Shown piece by piece: positions 9,180-19,104 of a stretch of DNA of 64,000 bases; the first letter of the stretch is position 1, and each line of letters starts with the position of its first letter. Location of the stretch: the NCBI RefSeq assembly GCF_009765995.1, contig NZ_LMUI01000029.1, positions 75,921-139,920 of the forward strand, written 5' to 3'. Below the pieces are notes generated by a model that worked only from the letters and a program-made list of their open reading frames with translations, had not been told where the DNA came from and searched no databases. This DNA comes from Methylocapsa sp. S129. Its GTDB lineage: Bacteria; Pseudomonadota; Alphaproteobacteria; Rhizobiales; Beijerinckiaceae. The position numbers and the translations under genes were made by a program.

Positions 9180-10740
9180 GACCGTTAAATTAACTGGGGT
9201 GTTGCGCCGTCATGAGCAACGGCGGCGTCCGTTCGAGCATCCACGCAAACCTTGATCGATGGGCTTGTCTTGGCGACTTGTACGCAGAGCGTACCCGAAG
9301 ATCGCCGTTGAGAACGGTGGCCCGAATCTGAAGCAGAAGATGGGCGCCCCGCTTTGACCATTGCATTTGCTGCTTCTTAACCATCCGGCGGGCGACCAGC
9401 GAATTCACCGCGGACTCGGCCAACGCCGTCGCAGTGCGTCGACTTGATCGATACGGGCGCCGTAGTTGATGATCGCGCCTTTGTTTAAGCGGATATAGGT
9501 GAGCAAAGGGTGCGCCAGATGCAGCAGGCGCGTCGCCGGGAGATTGCCTCCCTCTCGCAGCTTCGCGAATTCGTTCGTCATCGTCTCGAGCTGTTCCAGC
9601 GCCCGATCGGTCTGTCCGTGCCAGAGTTTCCACTTCAACGATCGGACGTCGGCGCCGACCTTGGCCATTTCGCTGCTTCCACCGCCACGCCAACGCGCGA
9701 CGTGATCGGCGATCTGCTGCAGGGACTGGATCTTCATGGCGATGTGAAACCAGTCGATGATATGCGCCGTCGGCTGCGGCAGCACCTTGGGCAGCCTTTT
9801 CATGATCTCGGCGCCATCGGAAAGAACCGTCACCTCACCTCACCGCGGCCCGCGTAGCCCTCGCACTGCAGGGCCTGCAGCGTGCGCGATTGAAGCTCGC
9901 GCTCGATGTGTCAGCGGTCGTGAAATAGCGGCCTGGGCACGAGCCGCGCCCGCTGCGGCCGCATCGCGCGACGGCGATCTCGAAGTTCAAGCCAGCTTCC
10001 GCCCGGCTAGCGCGAACATGCGCAGTATCGGTGCTTATGACGAATTCACGTTCTGGATCATTCGGCAGAGTCAACTCCATCTGGCGGCACTCCGCTGTTG
10101 AAGGCGGCTCGAACTAGGCCCGTTCGCAAGCCTTCTCGTGCAGGCGCTCTCCCAACTTCAGTGTGCGGTGGCGTAGGGTCACAAAGGACTCGGTCGGCTT
10201 GATAGGCAGGAATTCGGCCATCACCTCCGCCGCTTTGCGATACGGCAGAAGGCTGCCCAGACGCGCGGAGCGCTCCATCAATTCCGGCGTCGCCTGATCC
10301 GGGCAGACATCGCGCAGGACGGTCCATGCGCCACAAAAATGAGCAGGCAGCGCTGACGGTTCATGATCCGCAGATTTCTGACCTGAACGCAACCGAACAC
10401 CGTCCGGATCTTGCGCTTGCCGTAATCCTTAATCCGTCGGAAATTCTCGCAATCCATGCAGAAACGGCTCGTCAGGACGTAAGCCTCGCATTGCTGTTCG
10501 ACGACAGCCTGCTGGAGATGAGCCATAATCGCCTTGCCGTCCTCGACCGAGAAGCCGATCTCACCGGCCGAAAGGCACGCCAAATCCTTGTCGATCGTCA
10601 ATTCCGAACGGTGGGCTGAACCGAACTCGTCCGTGCCCTCCAAAACTATTTTCCACTGCATCGACTCTCTCCACGAAGAGAGCGTCTCATCCCGCGAAAC
10701 CTCTTAACAAGCCGCTGCCACCCCAGTTAATTTAACGGTC
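9180..10740 (-). mobile_element. ISKra4-family insertion sequence, decayed inside
   Basis: The two ends are inverted copies: the left end at 9180-9201 and the right end at 10719-10740 match perfectly over 22 bp, with the core ACCGTTAAATTAACTGGGGT. Inside is a broken minus-strand transposase. The element is about 1.56 kb. It separates a decayed gene on the left from an IS5 fragment on the right. Confidence 0.75.
9196..10661 (-). pseudogene. ISKra4-family transposase, multiply frameshifted
   Basis: Reading from 10661 down, the fragments are: an N-terminal part with the cysteine pair RFCMDCENFRRIKDYGKRKI; a part with LGSLLPYRKAAEVMAEFLP; a part with FVISTDTAHVRASRAEAG; and a C-terminal part with PTAHIIDWFHIAMKIQSLQQ and finally TATALAESAVNSLVARRM. 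Their order and content match ISKra4 transposases, but each lies in a different frame. Several disabling shifts separate them, so it cannot make an active enzyme as written. Confidence 0.7.
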
Positions 10741-10767
10741 TCAAACCGCACCAGTCTCACCATTTCG

Positions 10768-11000
10768 TGCAATGTGACAGCAAGGTGGCTCCCGACGCCC
10801 AAGGCGAATCGCAAGCGGAACATTCCTTGCGATTTCGCCATGTGTGGCTGGCGCGAACTCGTCGAGAACTTGTTCTGCACCATCAAGAACTACCGCAGGA
10901 TCCTCACAAGCTACGATAAGACCGATCAAAGCTTCGCTGCCATGATCAATCGCGTCGCCATCCGCCTCGCACTCAAATGTTTGCCAAAAGGCCTTAGGAA
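10768..11000 (+). pseudogene. IS5-family transposase, 3' fragment
   Basis: The frame reading NRKRNIPCDFAMCGWRELVE, then NLFCTIKNYRRILTSYDKTD and FAAMINRVAIRLALK, matches the C-terminal part of IS427-group IS5 transposases, which carries the catalytic glutamate region. The 5' part is missing; the fragment starts close to the right end of the ISKra4 element. Confidence 0.6.
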
Positions 11001-11004
11001 ACCT

Positions 11005-11334
11005 TCATCGCAGCAAACAGACGCCGCTCATTACGTCAAGTATCCCCGCCACGCAATTGAGAAGCGACGAGAATCGAGACAATCGAGAGGGCAGACCTGC
11101 CGCTGTTACCCAAATCAGCCCTGAACTGATCGTAAGGCATGCGCTCGCGAAATTCTGCCCAGATTCCGAGTAGCCGCGCGTAAGGATATAGGTAACGGCG
11201 ATAGCAACCGTGCCCGCCGCAATGGCGACCCGCCGATAGGTTGATCGGGTCCGGTCGGGCTTTCTACGTCCATCACTGGAACGAGCCGCCCGAACATGGG
11301 ATGAACGAGTAGGGTGGAAAAACGAATTGGCCAT
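11005..11334 (-). CDS. possible small membrane protein
   Basis: This is a 109-residue reading frame with two or three hydrophobic stretches: RVAIAAGTVAIAVTYILTRG, FASACLTISSGLIWVTAAGL and FSSLLNCVAGILDVMSGVCL. It has a basic N-terminal part and no recognisable family. I chose the ATG at 11334; no strong ribosome binding site precedes it. It is divergent from the six-gene MotAB-like operon and could share its control region. Membrane location is likely if it is expressed at all; function is unknown. Confidence 0.35.
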   Translation of the reverse strand: MANSFFHPTRSSHVRAARSSDGRRKPDRTRSTYRRVAIAAGTVAIAVTYILTRGYSESGQNFASACLTISSGLIWVTAAGLPSRLSRFSSLLNCVAGILDVMSGVCLLR

Positions 11335-11485
11335 AGCGCACCGTTCGGCTGGTCGGACGAGAAATTTCGTCACGGTGCCCCTCCCGGAACTTCCCGAAAT
11401 CTGAACCAATAGGTGGCCTAAATGCGCTGACGCGGACCTTGCAAAGGTGCGTCAAATTGGTTCAACTGGCTCATGGGGGTCGTTC

Positions 11486-12580
11486 ATGGGCGGTATTCTT
11501 TTCAGCGAAGCATTGCCAGAGGCGCGGCCCCAGACAGCCGCGTCGCAATACATTGGCGGCGTGGCCGCCACAATCCGAACGAGCATCACGCCAATCGAGG
11601 TGAAGAACGACCGTCTGATCTATGGCGCCGAAGTGCCGTGCCTAATTTGGGACCGCGACCATGAGGTCGCCCGTAAGCAGGGCGGCATGCTTCGTTTTCG
11701 CCGAAAGGAATTTCGCGTTGACGAAGAAATGCGTGGACCGATCGGCCACAACTGGACCTTCGTGTCGGCTTGGTTGCCGCCCAGTCTGCGACGTGTCGCA
11801 TCCGCGCGGTTCCAGGCGCGAATCGCGAACCGGGCTGGCGCCATTTCGATTGAGGACGCGCCACCACTGCTGAAAATAGCAAATGCGGAAAACCTGTCCG
11901 ACGCAGCGCTGCTCGATCTTCTCAGTTCGCTCCAGGAGAATGTATTTGAGACCGGTCGACACTGGGTCGCGAGCTTGCCTTACGGCCTATCGCAAGAAGG
12001 GACATTCACGCCCTACGGAATCGGCACGGTTGACGCTGTCTTCCGTCAGCGCTGGGCTTCCGGCGCAATTCGGTCGGGAACGGCGGAATATGCTTTCGGC
12101 GCTTATCCGGTAGGCGACGAGTTCATTTGGGAGCAACTATGGAAGGACTCGGAGTTCGAGGGGCTTCTCAAAATCCACACGCTTCGATCTTGGCGAATGG
12201 AGGGCGCCGCTCGCTGCGAGGTCGAGATTGAGCTGTCCGACAATGTAAGGGCCCAAATCCCCTACGAGTTGCACCTTGCGGTACGCCAGGCGCTCGGAGG
12301 CTGGGGTCGCGAGGCGGATGAGCAGACCGGGAAACCCGTGATCTTTAGAGTGCGTCGCCTATTGGAGCGCGCTCTCGAGGCATTGCACAAACGGGACCGG
12401 ATAGCTGCCGACACAAGACTTTTGGGAACCGACACTTGGGACGCTTGGCGCGGACAGGACGATGACCTCGAGAGCCGTATCCTTGATGGGATTGTTGAAG
12501 CGCGGCGGAAAAGTGAGTCCGGACTGATTGATGATCGCCAAAACCCAAACGCTAGCCGTAATTCTCGGCTACGTCGATGA
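11486..12580 (+). CDS. unknown first protein of the MotAB-like system
   Basis: From the ATG at 11486 the protein is 364 residues; a GTG at 11447 would add 13. No signal peptide or membrane segment is visible. The N-terminal part is beta-rich (YIGGVAATIRTSITPIEVKN), the middle contains ENVFETGRHWVASLPYGLSQ, and the C-terminal part is helical and charged. I do not recognise a family. Its stop overlaps the start of the protease gene as ATGA, so it belongs to the same coupled operon. It may be an adaptor or recognition subunit; this is a guess from position only. Confidence 0.7.
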   Translation: MGGILFSEALPEARPQTAASQYIGGVAATIRTSITPIEVKNDRLIYGAEVPCLIWDRDHEVARKQGGMLRFRRKEFRVDEEMRGPIGHNWTFVSAWLPPSLRRVASARFQARIANRAGAISIEDAPPLLKIANAENLSDAALLDLLSSLQENVFETGRHWVASLPYGLSQEGTFTPYGIGTVDAVFRQRWASGAIRSGTAEYAFGAYPVGDEFIWEQLWKDSEFEGLLKIHTLRSWRMEGAARCEVEIELSDNVRAQIPYELHLAVRQALGGWGREADEQTGKPVIFRVRRLLERALEALHKRDRIAADTRLLGTDTWDAWRGQDDDLESRILDGIVEARRKSESGLIDDRQNPNASRNSRLRR

Positions 12581-13734
12581 TGGCTCAGGACTGGATGACA
12601 AATTGGCGCGATGGCGGACCTGCCTTCACTGTGGGAATCACAACCGATCACAGTTTCGGAAACGGATTGATGGTCGACGATCTGACGGTGTTGACCTGTG
12701 CGCACGTCATCGAGCCCTTTACAAAGGGCCAGTCTATACGTGTTGGCACGGATTTCGGGTACGGCCATCTCGCGGAGGCGTGGGTTGAAATGCCGTGGAA
12801 AATTGAGATTCATCGCTCGGGAGGGCGTGCCCTTGTTATGGGCGTTAGAATCCACCCCTGGCTTGATCTTGCAGTCCTCGGCATTGGTCGTCCGCTCTCC
12901 GGACGCACCGCGCCTCTCCAAAAGTCGTCCGCGAGAATCCATGATCGTGCAGCTCTTGTCCCGTCAATTCGGATGAGCGCCACCGGTTACGCGTCTGTTT
13001 GCTATTCTGTTCCGAAATTGCCGATCCAATTCGAGACGATTGCGCGGCGCGGCGAAGAAACGAAAGTCAACCTCGGATTGATCGAAGGGACGAGCGGCGC
13101 CGGTGTGTTCGTCGATGACGGCGGCGATCCCGCTTTTGTTGGGCTCGTTGTCCGAGGAGGACGCCAATCGGATATCGGCGAGCTCGTCCACGCGGACTCC
13201 GTCGAGGATTTCTTGTCTGAATGCCGACGGTCTCCAGCGTCGAGACCAACGAACGCTCAAGAACGTTCGCTATGGGCTGATGGCATTTCACCGCGACATT
13301 TTGAATGCGCACTGCCGCATGGAAATGTCATGCGCTTCGCGCCACTCGGGCGCGTAGGACGCTCGCGCGTCTGGTTGGCGACGGAGCAAGTCGTCAACGA
13401 AATATGTGGCGTCTCCAAAGGACATCCCCTCGATCGCGCGACAAACATGACCCGCGCCGAGGCTCGCGCGGCAATTGATTCACTCGATAACGGTTTGGGG
13501 TTGGCGACGGGGCTTCGCGCGAGGCTTCCCACGCCAGAAGAATTGCTTCTCGGATTCAGCCTTGGAGACGGAATTGAGATGCCAAAATTCCACCAATCCG
13601 AGTGGATTGAAGACCGCGAGGTGGCCGCTCTGCGCCGCGATCCGAGAAGAAAGCCTCCGTTCGCGGCGATCATAGATGAAAGACCCACCTCGTCTCAAGG
13701 TTTCCGGCTTGTACTTGAGGAGAGTCTTGGATGA
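12577..13734 (+). CDS. trypsin-like serine protease fused to an FGE-like domain
   Basis: Residues 12-215 form a trypsin-like protease with a full triad in the expected places: H43 in LTCAHVIEP, D97 in HPWLDLAVLG, and S173 in GTSGAGVFVD. There is no signal peptide, so it should be cytoplasmic, unlike secreted DegP-type enzymes. Residues 255-385 look like a shortened formylglycine-generating-enzyme/sulfatase-modifying (SUMF1-like) module: MTRAEARAAIDSLD, then RLPTPEELLLG, and a closing GFRLVLEE. Both domain types recur in bacterial NTP-dependent conflict systems. The start overlaps the previous stop as ATGA and the stop overlaps the next start likewise. Protease assignment is strong; the FGE part is moderate. 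Confidence 0.75.
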   Translation: MMAQDWMTNWRDGGPAFTVGITTDHSFGNGLMVDDLTVLTCAHVIEPFTKGQSIRVGTDFGYGHLAEAWVEMPWKIEIHRSGGRALVMGVRIHPWLDLAVLGIGRPLSGRTAPLQKSSARIHDRAALVPSIRMSATGYASVCYSVPKLPIQFETIARRGEETKVNLGLIEGTSGAGVFVDDGGDPAFVGLVVRGGRQSDIGELVHADSVEDFLSECRRSPASRPTNAQERSLWADGISPRHFECALPHGNVMRFAPLGRVGRSRVWLATEQVVNEICGVSKGHPLDRATNMTRAEARAAIDSLDNGLGLATGLRARLPTPEELLLGFSLGDGIEMPKFHQSEWIEDREVAALRRDPRRKPPFAAIIDERPTSSQGFRLVLEESLG

Positions 13735-16712
13735 GCGCGGAAAGTCCTGCGATTCCGGAACTGGAGAACAAAGCGAAGACGCTCGAAACCCCTTCCGCGG
13801 GTGGAATTCTACTTGGAGATTCCCGGCCACAGGCAAATGGCAAGGCAGACGATGGCGCGGCGGGGCGTCCCGATACACCTCCCCCGAAAAATGCGGCCGA
13901 CGGCGGGGGAGCCAAACCAGACGGCGAAGAAGAGGACGTTGGCGGCGGAAAAGATATCCCGCGAACCGAAGCCGATCAATCCATTCGCTACCGCTACAAG
14001 CCGGTGGAACTTTCGCTGTTGGGGTGGCCGCGTGATCTGTCGCCCGAATTGCCTGCAACATTACGGAAGATTGAAGACTGGAACGGGGGTTTGATTGTCC
14101 TGGTAGGTCGAGAGGACTCAAGCAAAGTTGCGGCGCAACTCGCCGTGCAACTCGGCCATAGTAACTGCCTCGTCGCTCCAGACAACAAGCGGCTCGCAGT
14201 CGATCCGACGAACACGAATCCGGAGGAACTTGCGGACGGGTGGATTCAGGCGGCAGGGCCGGCCAAGGAGAGGGTGCTCCTGTCGCAGGCCTTCACCTTT
14301 GAGGACATAATTGTTAGCAAACTCCTCCAGACTCCCGATGGTCTGCAGATCGTCGCGGCTCGACTGCGCGCTCGCAATCTTACCGTATTTCTGCCGGTGA
14401 AGGTCCGACAGGCCAACCATATCGTTTATGCACACAAACTTAGAAGTCAGGGCGGACATCTCGTCGTTGCGCTCATTCCCTGGGCACATCTATTCATTGC
14501 TCATGGAGCTGTCGCGAAAGGCGATCTCGCTGAAGAGCAAGACGCTGCCGACATCTCGTCGTTACCGATTTATCTTTCGGCGGCCGGAGAGGGGCCTTTT
14601 GATAATACTGCGATCGCCGCGGATCGTCACTTTCATGAAGGTCTCAGCAAATTACTCGACGAGAGCGATAGTTGGGAAGAATTCGTCGTGGAATTGCGAA
14701 GAACACTCATTGAATACAGGGCTTATGACGCCGACGCGTTTGTCGAGCACCGCAACAATCGCGCGCCAGGGCTGTTAGAAGCTCAGAAGGCAACGCTGGC
14801 CGCTATACTCTCGCCACCCAACAAAGCGGTTCGCAATGAAATTGCGATCGCGATGTTGCTCACGGTCGCATTCTGCAACGGCCTATCTCCTGTTGCGTTT
14901 CGCGCCGTCGTGAACAGCATCCTGCCGCCGGGCTCGGTTCCGAGCGTCGATCAGCTGAGCCCGGAGTTACGCGACGCCTGGAACCTCAGCGATCAAGCGA
15001 ACCGGAATGCGAAACGCGATCGCGAGCCCTTGCCGAGCTGGGACGACTTGATGTCCGGCCGCGCATTCGATGAAGCCATGGGACTCGCCGGCATCGTCGC
15101 CAGCGAGAAACACGTCCGTTTTGGAACGGCGTTCCGCGAAATAGACGTCCCTGCACTGCTTGCGTCGAGCCATGTCGGCCTGATTAACGCGGCCTTGAGT
15201 TCGGCCGTGCGGCGCGCGTCAATCCTCGATCCGGCGAATACGCACTTCGTTAAGACAGTGGAACTCTTCTCCCGTGTTGAGGCAAAGTATCCTGGGCGCG
15301 TCGATCGAAATAAGATGATCGAGGCGCTGACCAATACGCCGCTGGATTTGACATTCGCATTCCAGCGCCGACGAATGATGGAAGCCCACGTGGCCGTATT
15401 GAGCGCCGGCGCCGATCCTGGTCTGGCGACGGAGGCCGCAGAGGCACAAGCCGCAGAGCTGGACAGACTTGAGCAGCAGAGTCGCGACGCGCTCGACAGG
15501 GTGGCATCCGAGAGATTTGGTTCGATTATTCAGTCGCTGTTCGAAGCTTCGCCGCCTACCGCGGCAAGGGACGGGTTCGCTGACAGGATTATCGAGGAAC
15601 TGACCAAATTGTGGGTGAGTGAGCGCGCTCAAGTGTTGATGAATGGCATGCTCGACGCGATGCGCCGAGCCCCAGAGGCGTTCATAGACAGAATTTGGCG
15701 TCTATTTCGTCACCTTTTCGAGCGGCTTGGCGACGGAAAGCACAGCGATTCTGAAGGAGGCCTGGGACGACGAGACGTTGTGCAGGGGTTCGAACGATTA
15801 TTTCGGGAACCGAGCAACAACGACCTCGAGTTCGTTCGAACTTGGCTCATTGCATGTCGCCGCCCATGCCCTGACAATCTCACTTGGGACGCCATACAGA
15901 TCCTCGCTCACGAAGGGATGGTTGAGGTCGGCATTCGCTGGGTTTCGCGGCCGTTCAAGTCCGGAAGCCGAGGCGATTTGTTGGCGAAAGTCTTGCTGAG
16001 CGACGAGGGCGACGGCGCGGACCGCAAGGAGGCCATTGACGGCTTCGTGGTGCGGTTTTTCGGCGACTTGGCGTTGGAGCGCGCACGCGCTTTGGAACGA
16101 TTGGCGGCATATCGCAAGCCTTTTGGCGCGCTGTTTGAGGCGCGTCTTCGAGATGTTTTCTGGGTGCTTCTTGATGGCTCGGACTACCCTCGTTTCGACA
16201 GCTCGCACGCCCTCGTTGCGCGCCTTGTTCGAGCTTTCGAAGTCAAACTGGCCGTGCAGTGTCGCGCCCCCTGCGAGGCGGAACTGTCGGAGCTTGCCAA
16301 TTTCGTCGTCGAACAAGCCGTTGAGTTCGACCAACACGTCACTCCCGCCAGTCCGACCAAGATGGCTGCGGCGACGCACATTGCGGAGTTGTTTCGCGCG
16401 GCGGCGCTTGTCCACTGGCGTTTTGAGATGGCGGGCGTCGAACGACTGGTGAAGGGCGCCCCTGTCACCGTGCGGCTCCGAATGCTGCTCGATCGGATCG
16501 CCTCGGTGCGCCGAGACCATGGATCCGGGCTCGCCGACGCGCTGGGAAGTCTCGCCGCGCTTCAGAGAGAACTTCGATATGTCGCGAAATCGGCGGGCGA
16601 AAAACGTCTTGCAGAGCTTTTCGACGATAAAGCCGACGCCATCGAGCAAATTGAATTGGCGATGCACAAACGAAGCATTTCACTGAGATCGGGATCCGAC
16701 TATGCCAAGTGA
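13731..16712 (+). CDS. large protein with degenerate P-loop-like N-terminal region
   Basis: The protein has 993 residues. Residues 1-85 are low-complexity and charged. At about 120-133, LIVLVGREDSSKVAAQLAVQ sits where a Walker A loop would be, but the GxxxxGK[ST] signature is lost. Further on, KERVLLSQAFTFEDIIVSKL and LTVFLPVKVRQANH read like the rest of an NTPase core. The remaining 650 residues are alpha-helical with no repeats I can name. The layout suggests an inactive STAND-like or other P-loop relative used as a scaffold. It overlaps the protease gene as ATGA and the next gene by 11 bases. The domain reading is tentative; being a real gene is near certain. Confidence 0.65.
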   Translation: MSAESPAIPELENKAKTLETPSAGGILLGDSRPQANGKADDGAAGRPDTPPPKNAADGGGAKPDGEEEDVGGGKDIPRTEADQSIRYRYKPVELSLLGWPRDLSPELPATLRKIEDWNGGLIVLVGREDSSKVAAQLAVQLGHSNCLVAPDNKRLAVDPTNTNPEELADGWIQAAGPAKERVLLSQAFTFEDIIVSKLLQTPDGLQIVAARLRARNLTVFLPVKVRQANHIVYAHKLRSQGGHLVVALIPWAHLFIAHGAVAKGDLAEEQDAADISSLPIYLSAAGEGPFDNTAIAADRHFHEGLSKLLDESDSWEEFVVELRRTLIEYRAYDADAFVEHRNNRAPGLLEAQKATLAAILSPPNKAVRNEIAIAMLLTVAFCNGLSPVAFRAVVNSILPPGSVPSVDQLSPELRDAWNLSDQANRNAKRDREPLPSWDDLMSGRAFDEAMGLAGIVASEKHVRFGTAFREIDVPALLASSHVGLINAALSSAVRRASILDPANTHFVKTVELFSRVEAKYPGRVDRNKMIEALTNTPLDLTFAFQRRRMMEAHVAVLSAGADPGLATEAAEAQAAELDRLEQQSRDALDRVASERFGSIIQSLFEASPPTAARDGFADRIIEELTKLWVSERAQVLMNGMLDAMRRAPEAFIDRIWRLFRHLFERLGDGKHSDSEGGLGRRDVVQGFERLFREPSNNDLEFVRTWLIACRRPCPDNLTWDAIQILAHEGMVEVGIRWVSRPFKSGSRGDLLAKVLLSDEGDGADRKEAIDGFVVRFFGDLALERARALERLAAYRKPFGALFEARLRDVFWVLLDGSDYPRFDSSHALVARLVRAFEVKLAVQCRAPCEAELSELANFVVEQAVEFDQHVTPASPTKMAAATHIAELFRAAALVHWRFEMAGVERLVKGAPVTVRLRMLLDRIASVRRDHGSGLADALGSLAALQRELRYVAKSAGEKRLAELFDDKADAIEQIELAMHKRSISLRSGSDYAK

Positions 16713-19104
16713 ACTCGATACGATTTTTTTCCAGGTTCCGTTGAGCCAAAAGGCGGCTCCTGACCGGGTAACTGTCTATGTCGATACGAAGACGCGAGTG
16801 GCGGTCGAGGCCGCAACTTTAAATATCCTTGATAAGGCGCGGTGGGCTGGCCGTGACAAGATTCGCTATGACATCTGGCCCGATCAATCAATTATTCTGA
16901 AAAAACTTCAGGAGCAGATCCCAAATTTTCTTACTTTAGAAGAGATGCCGGTCGATTATCGCATGCGCGTCTCTGTTCAGCGGACCGACATCCTGAAGCT
17001 GGCGCGAAGTCTCTATCAGCCGAATAAGCCGCCGGAAACGGTGCTGCGTCAACGAGTCGGCCAGTTCCTCGCTCAGAAACTCGAGTTGCAATCTCGCAAA
17101 AGTCGAGAGGCGATGGCGATCCATCTGAGCGCCAACGCGAAGAAGTGGGAGGACGAACTTGTCGTTTACATTTATGACGCGTTCGGCCTCAACGTCGAGC
17201 TCATATTGCAACCGACGAAGGATCTTGAGCTCGAAACTCGGGTGGCGTTTGGCCCGATTGACGTAAAGCCTCAGGATGCTCCGCGCGAGGGTGGCATGAG
17301 CGTGACGGGCGACGCCGTTATCGTCCGATCGGCGACGGTGGAGGCAGTTGAGGAGCCGCCGCTGACAGAGCAGGGATGGGCGGAGCTGGTTCGTCGTAGC
17401 GTTGAACGGACATACCGCGACCGCATAACGATGCGCGATCATCTCTATCAGGCCGAATCTGTTCGCATCGAACTATTGAATAATCTTGACGAGCGCGTCA
17501 AGAAATTCGGGCGGGAGGTGAAACGAGACAGTTTTTTTATTCGAACGCGAACCACGGGAGACAAAACGCCGGACAGTGAAACTCGGGTTGCATCCGACCA
17601 TGAGTGGACAAGCAAACGCTGGGGCCGCAAAGTTCTTTTCCGGGCTGAAGCGCGTATGACCCTGGTGAGGCCAGCAAACTGGCCAACAGGGCGGGACCGT
17701 GACCTCGACGCATGGTTCAAGGCCGCGATCGGCCCCGCTATCGAAAACACCATGCATGGCCGCGATTTCGATAGCCTCGAAGTGGAGGACGATGACGCAT
17801 TCAGGAGCGAGGTCGCCAAGATATTGACCCCAAAGGCCGAAGCTGTGGGCTATAGGCTCGAACTCTTGATCTTCATTAGTCAGAATGAACCTCGCGACGG
17901 GCTGAAATGGTTTTCTGTTCTGATCCCGCCAACGATAAACGACGCTTGGGTTGGCTACGATACAAAGCGGCCAGGGGTGCGGGCCAAGTTCCAGATCGAA
18001 GTCCGGATGCGTCTGAGCACGCTCAAAGGACACGCGGAACGATTCGCCGGCAATCGGGGACTTGAGACGTTAAAGGACGAAGTGGCTGCGACGTCGAGTG
18101 ACAGCGCGCGTCGGTTCATGCGGCTTGTAGCGGCCGATGATTACGTGAAGAACTGGGAAGAGTGGCCCGCACATTTCGACAAGGACGAGAAGCGTCCAAA
18201 GCTTGCTTTATACGGGGAGCTTCAGGATCATATTAAAGTCGATCTCAAGGCGGATTTCAGTCCCGCAGAATTTGAGATTGGGCTATTTCGCGACCTGTCG
18301 CCAATGAGCGACTACAAGGCGAAGGCGACTCGCCTTCGCCTTCGTCCGATTGTGGTCACGCCCAAGATCCGCGACACGGACTTTGACGCTCAGGAAGCCG
18401 ACTACACTTTGCGTTTCAGCGTTGCGGACATTGATCCGGACTTTGTCGTCGAAGTCATGGCGACCGGTCGCGACACTTTGGAAAGGGAGCCGATTGAACA
18501 AGATATCAGGGAAGCGTCGGAAGCGGCGTTGCGGCGACTTTCCTCGCTGGAGCTCCAGGATCTCAATTACGAAGACGTGACTCGGCCTGGGTATTCGCCG
18601 TTGGCGCAACGTGTTCTCGAGCAGGTTCAACGCGGGATTGGCGAGAAGTATGCGCTGCGCCTTCGGCTCGATGGCGTTACGCGAGACCGCAGTCGAGCGG
18701 AAAGAACTGAGCGTGGAGAATTAGGGGCCGAGATTCGCCTGCGTGAAGCGCGTATCTTCGTACTTGGTGACACAATCGACGGACTGCCAAATGAGGCCAA
18801 GAAGCGAAGAGCATTTGCCCTGGAACGGGTGGAGGCGCTTGAAAGAGCGCTACTCGCTGCGGAAACACAGACCCCGCCCGATAGCCATCTGATCGAAGAG
18901 CGGCGCTTGTTGGTCTCGCGCGCGAAGCAAGATCTCGAGGACCTTAACCGCCAATGGCGCAAAGCGATTATCGAGGCGCGCGAGGATGTATCAGAGGCCT
19001 CGCCACAGTCTCCTCGTCTTGAAGCCCCGCGCTCAGGCGAGACAAGCGCGCGTCGGGACGACGGGCCAAGAAGGAACCGTGAGCCTGACGAGCTCGACTC
19101 ATGA
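16702..19104 (+). CDS. SPFH/band-7-like repeat protein with C-terminal coiled coil
   Basis: The 800-residue protein has no signal peptide. Residues about 83-172 (YRMRVSVQRTDILKLARSLY, then VLRQRVGQFLAQKLELQ, then FGLNVELILQ) follow the order of an SPFH domain: a beta strand, helices of regulated oligomerisation, then a strand. A similar pattern returns near 300-400 (AAIGPAIENTMHGRDFDSLE, YRLELLIFISQ) and again near 560-665 (LAQRVLEQVQRGIGEKYALR). From about 680 to 775 it is strongly charged and helical, likely coiled coil. SPFH proteins assemble membrane-linked cages; here it may ring the MotA-like channel encoded next. This is inference from pattern, not similarity search. The stop overlaps the next start as ATGA. 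Confidence 0.5.
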   Translation: MPSELDTIFFQVPLSQKAAPDRVTVYVDTKTRVAVEAATLNILDKARWAGRDKIRYDIWPDQSIILKKLQEQIPNFLTLEEMPVDYRMRVSVQRTDILKLARSLYQPNKPPETVLRQRVGQFLAQKLELQSRKSREAMAIHLSANAKKWEDELVVYIYDAFGLNVELILQPTKDLELETRVAFGPIDVKPQDAPREGGMSVTGDAVIVRSATVEAVEEPPLTEQGWAELVRRSVERTYRDRITMRDHLYQAESVRIELLNNLDERVKKFGREVKRDSFFIRTRTTGDKTPDSETRVASDHEWTSKRWGRKVLFRAEARMTLVRPANWPTGRDRDLDAWFKAAIGPAIENTMHGRDFDSLEVEDDDAFRSEVAKILTPKAEAVGYRLELLIFISQNEPRDGLKWFSVLIPPTINDAWVGYDTKRPGVRAKFQIEVRMRLSTLKGHAERFAGNRGLETLKDEVAATSSDSARRFMRLVAADDYVKNWEEWPAHFDKDEKRPKLALYGELQDHIKVDLKADFSPAEFEIGLFRDLSPMSDYKAKATRLRLRPIVVTPKIRDTDFDAQEADYTLRFSVADIDPDFVVEVMATGRDTLEREPIEQDIREASEAALRRLSSLELQDLNYEDVTRPGYSPLAQRVLEQVQRGIGEKYALRLRLDGVTRDRSRAERTERGELGAEIRLREARIFVLGDTIDGLPNEAKKRRAFALERVEALERALLAAETQTPPDSHLIEERRLLVSRAKQDLEDLNRQWRKAIIEAREDVSEASPQSPRLEAPRSGETSARRDDGPRRNREPDELDS

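Noticed and set aside
15798..16667. Minus-strand frame of 289 residues inside the six-gene system
   Set aside because: It lies antisense within the 993-residue gene, has no start signal and no domain.
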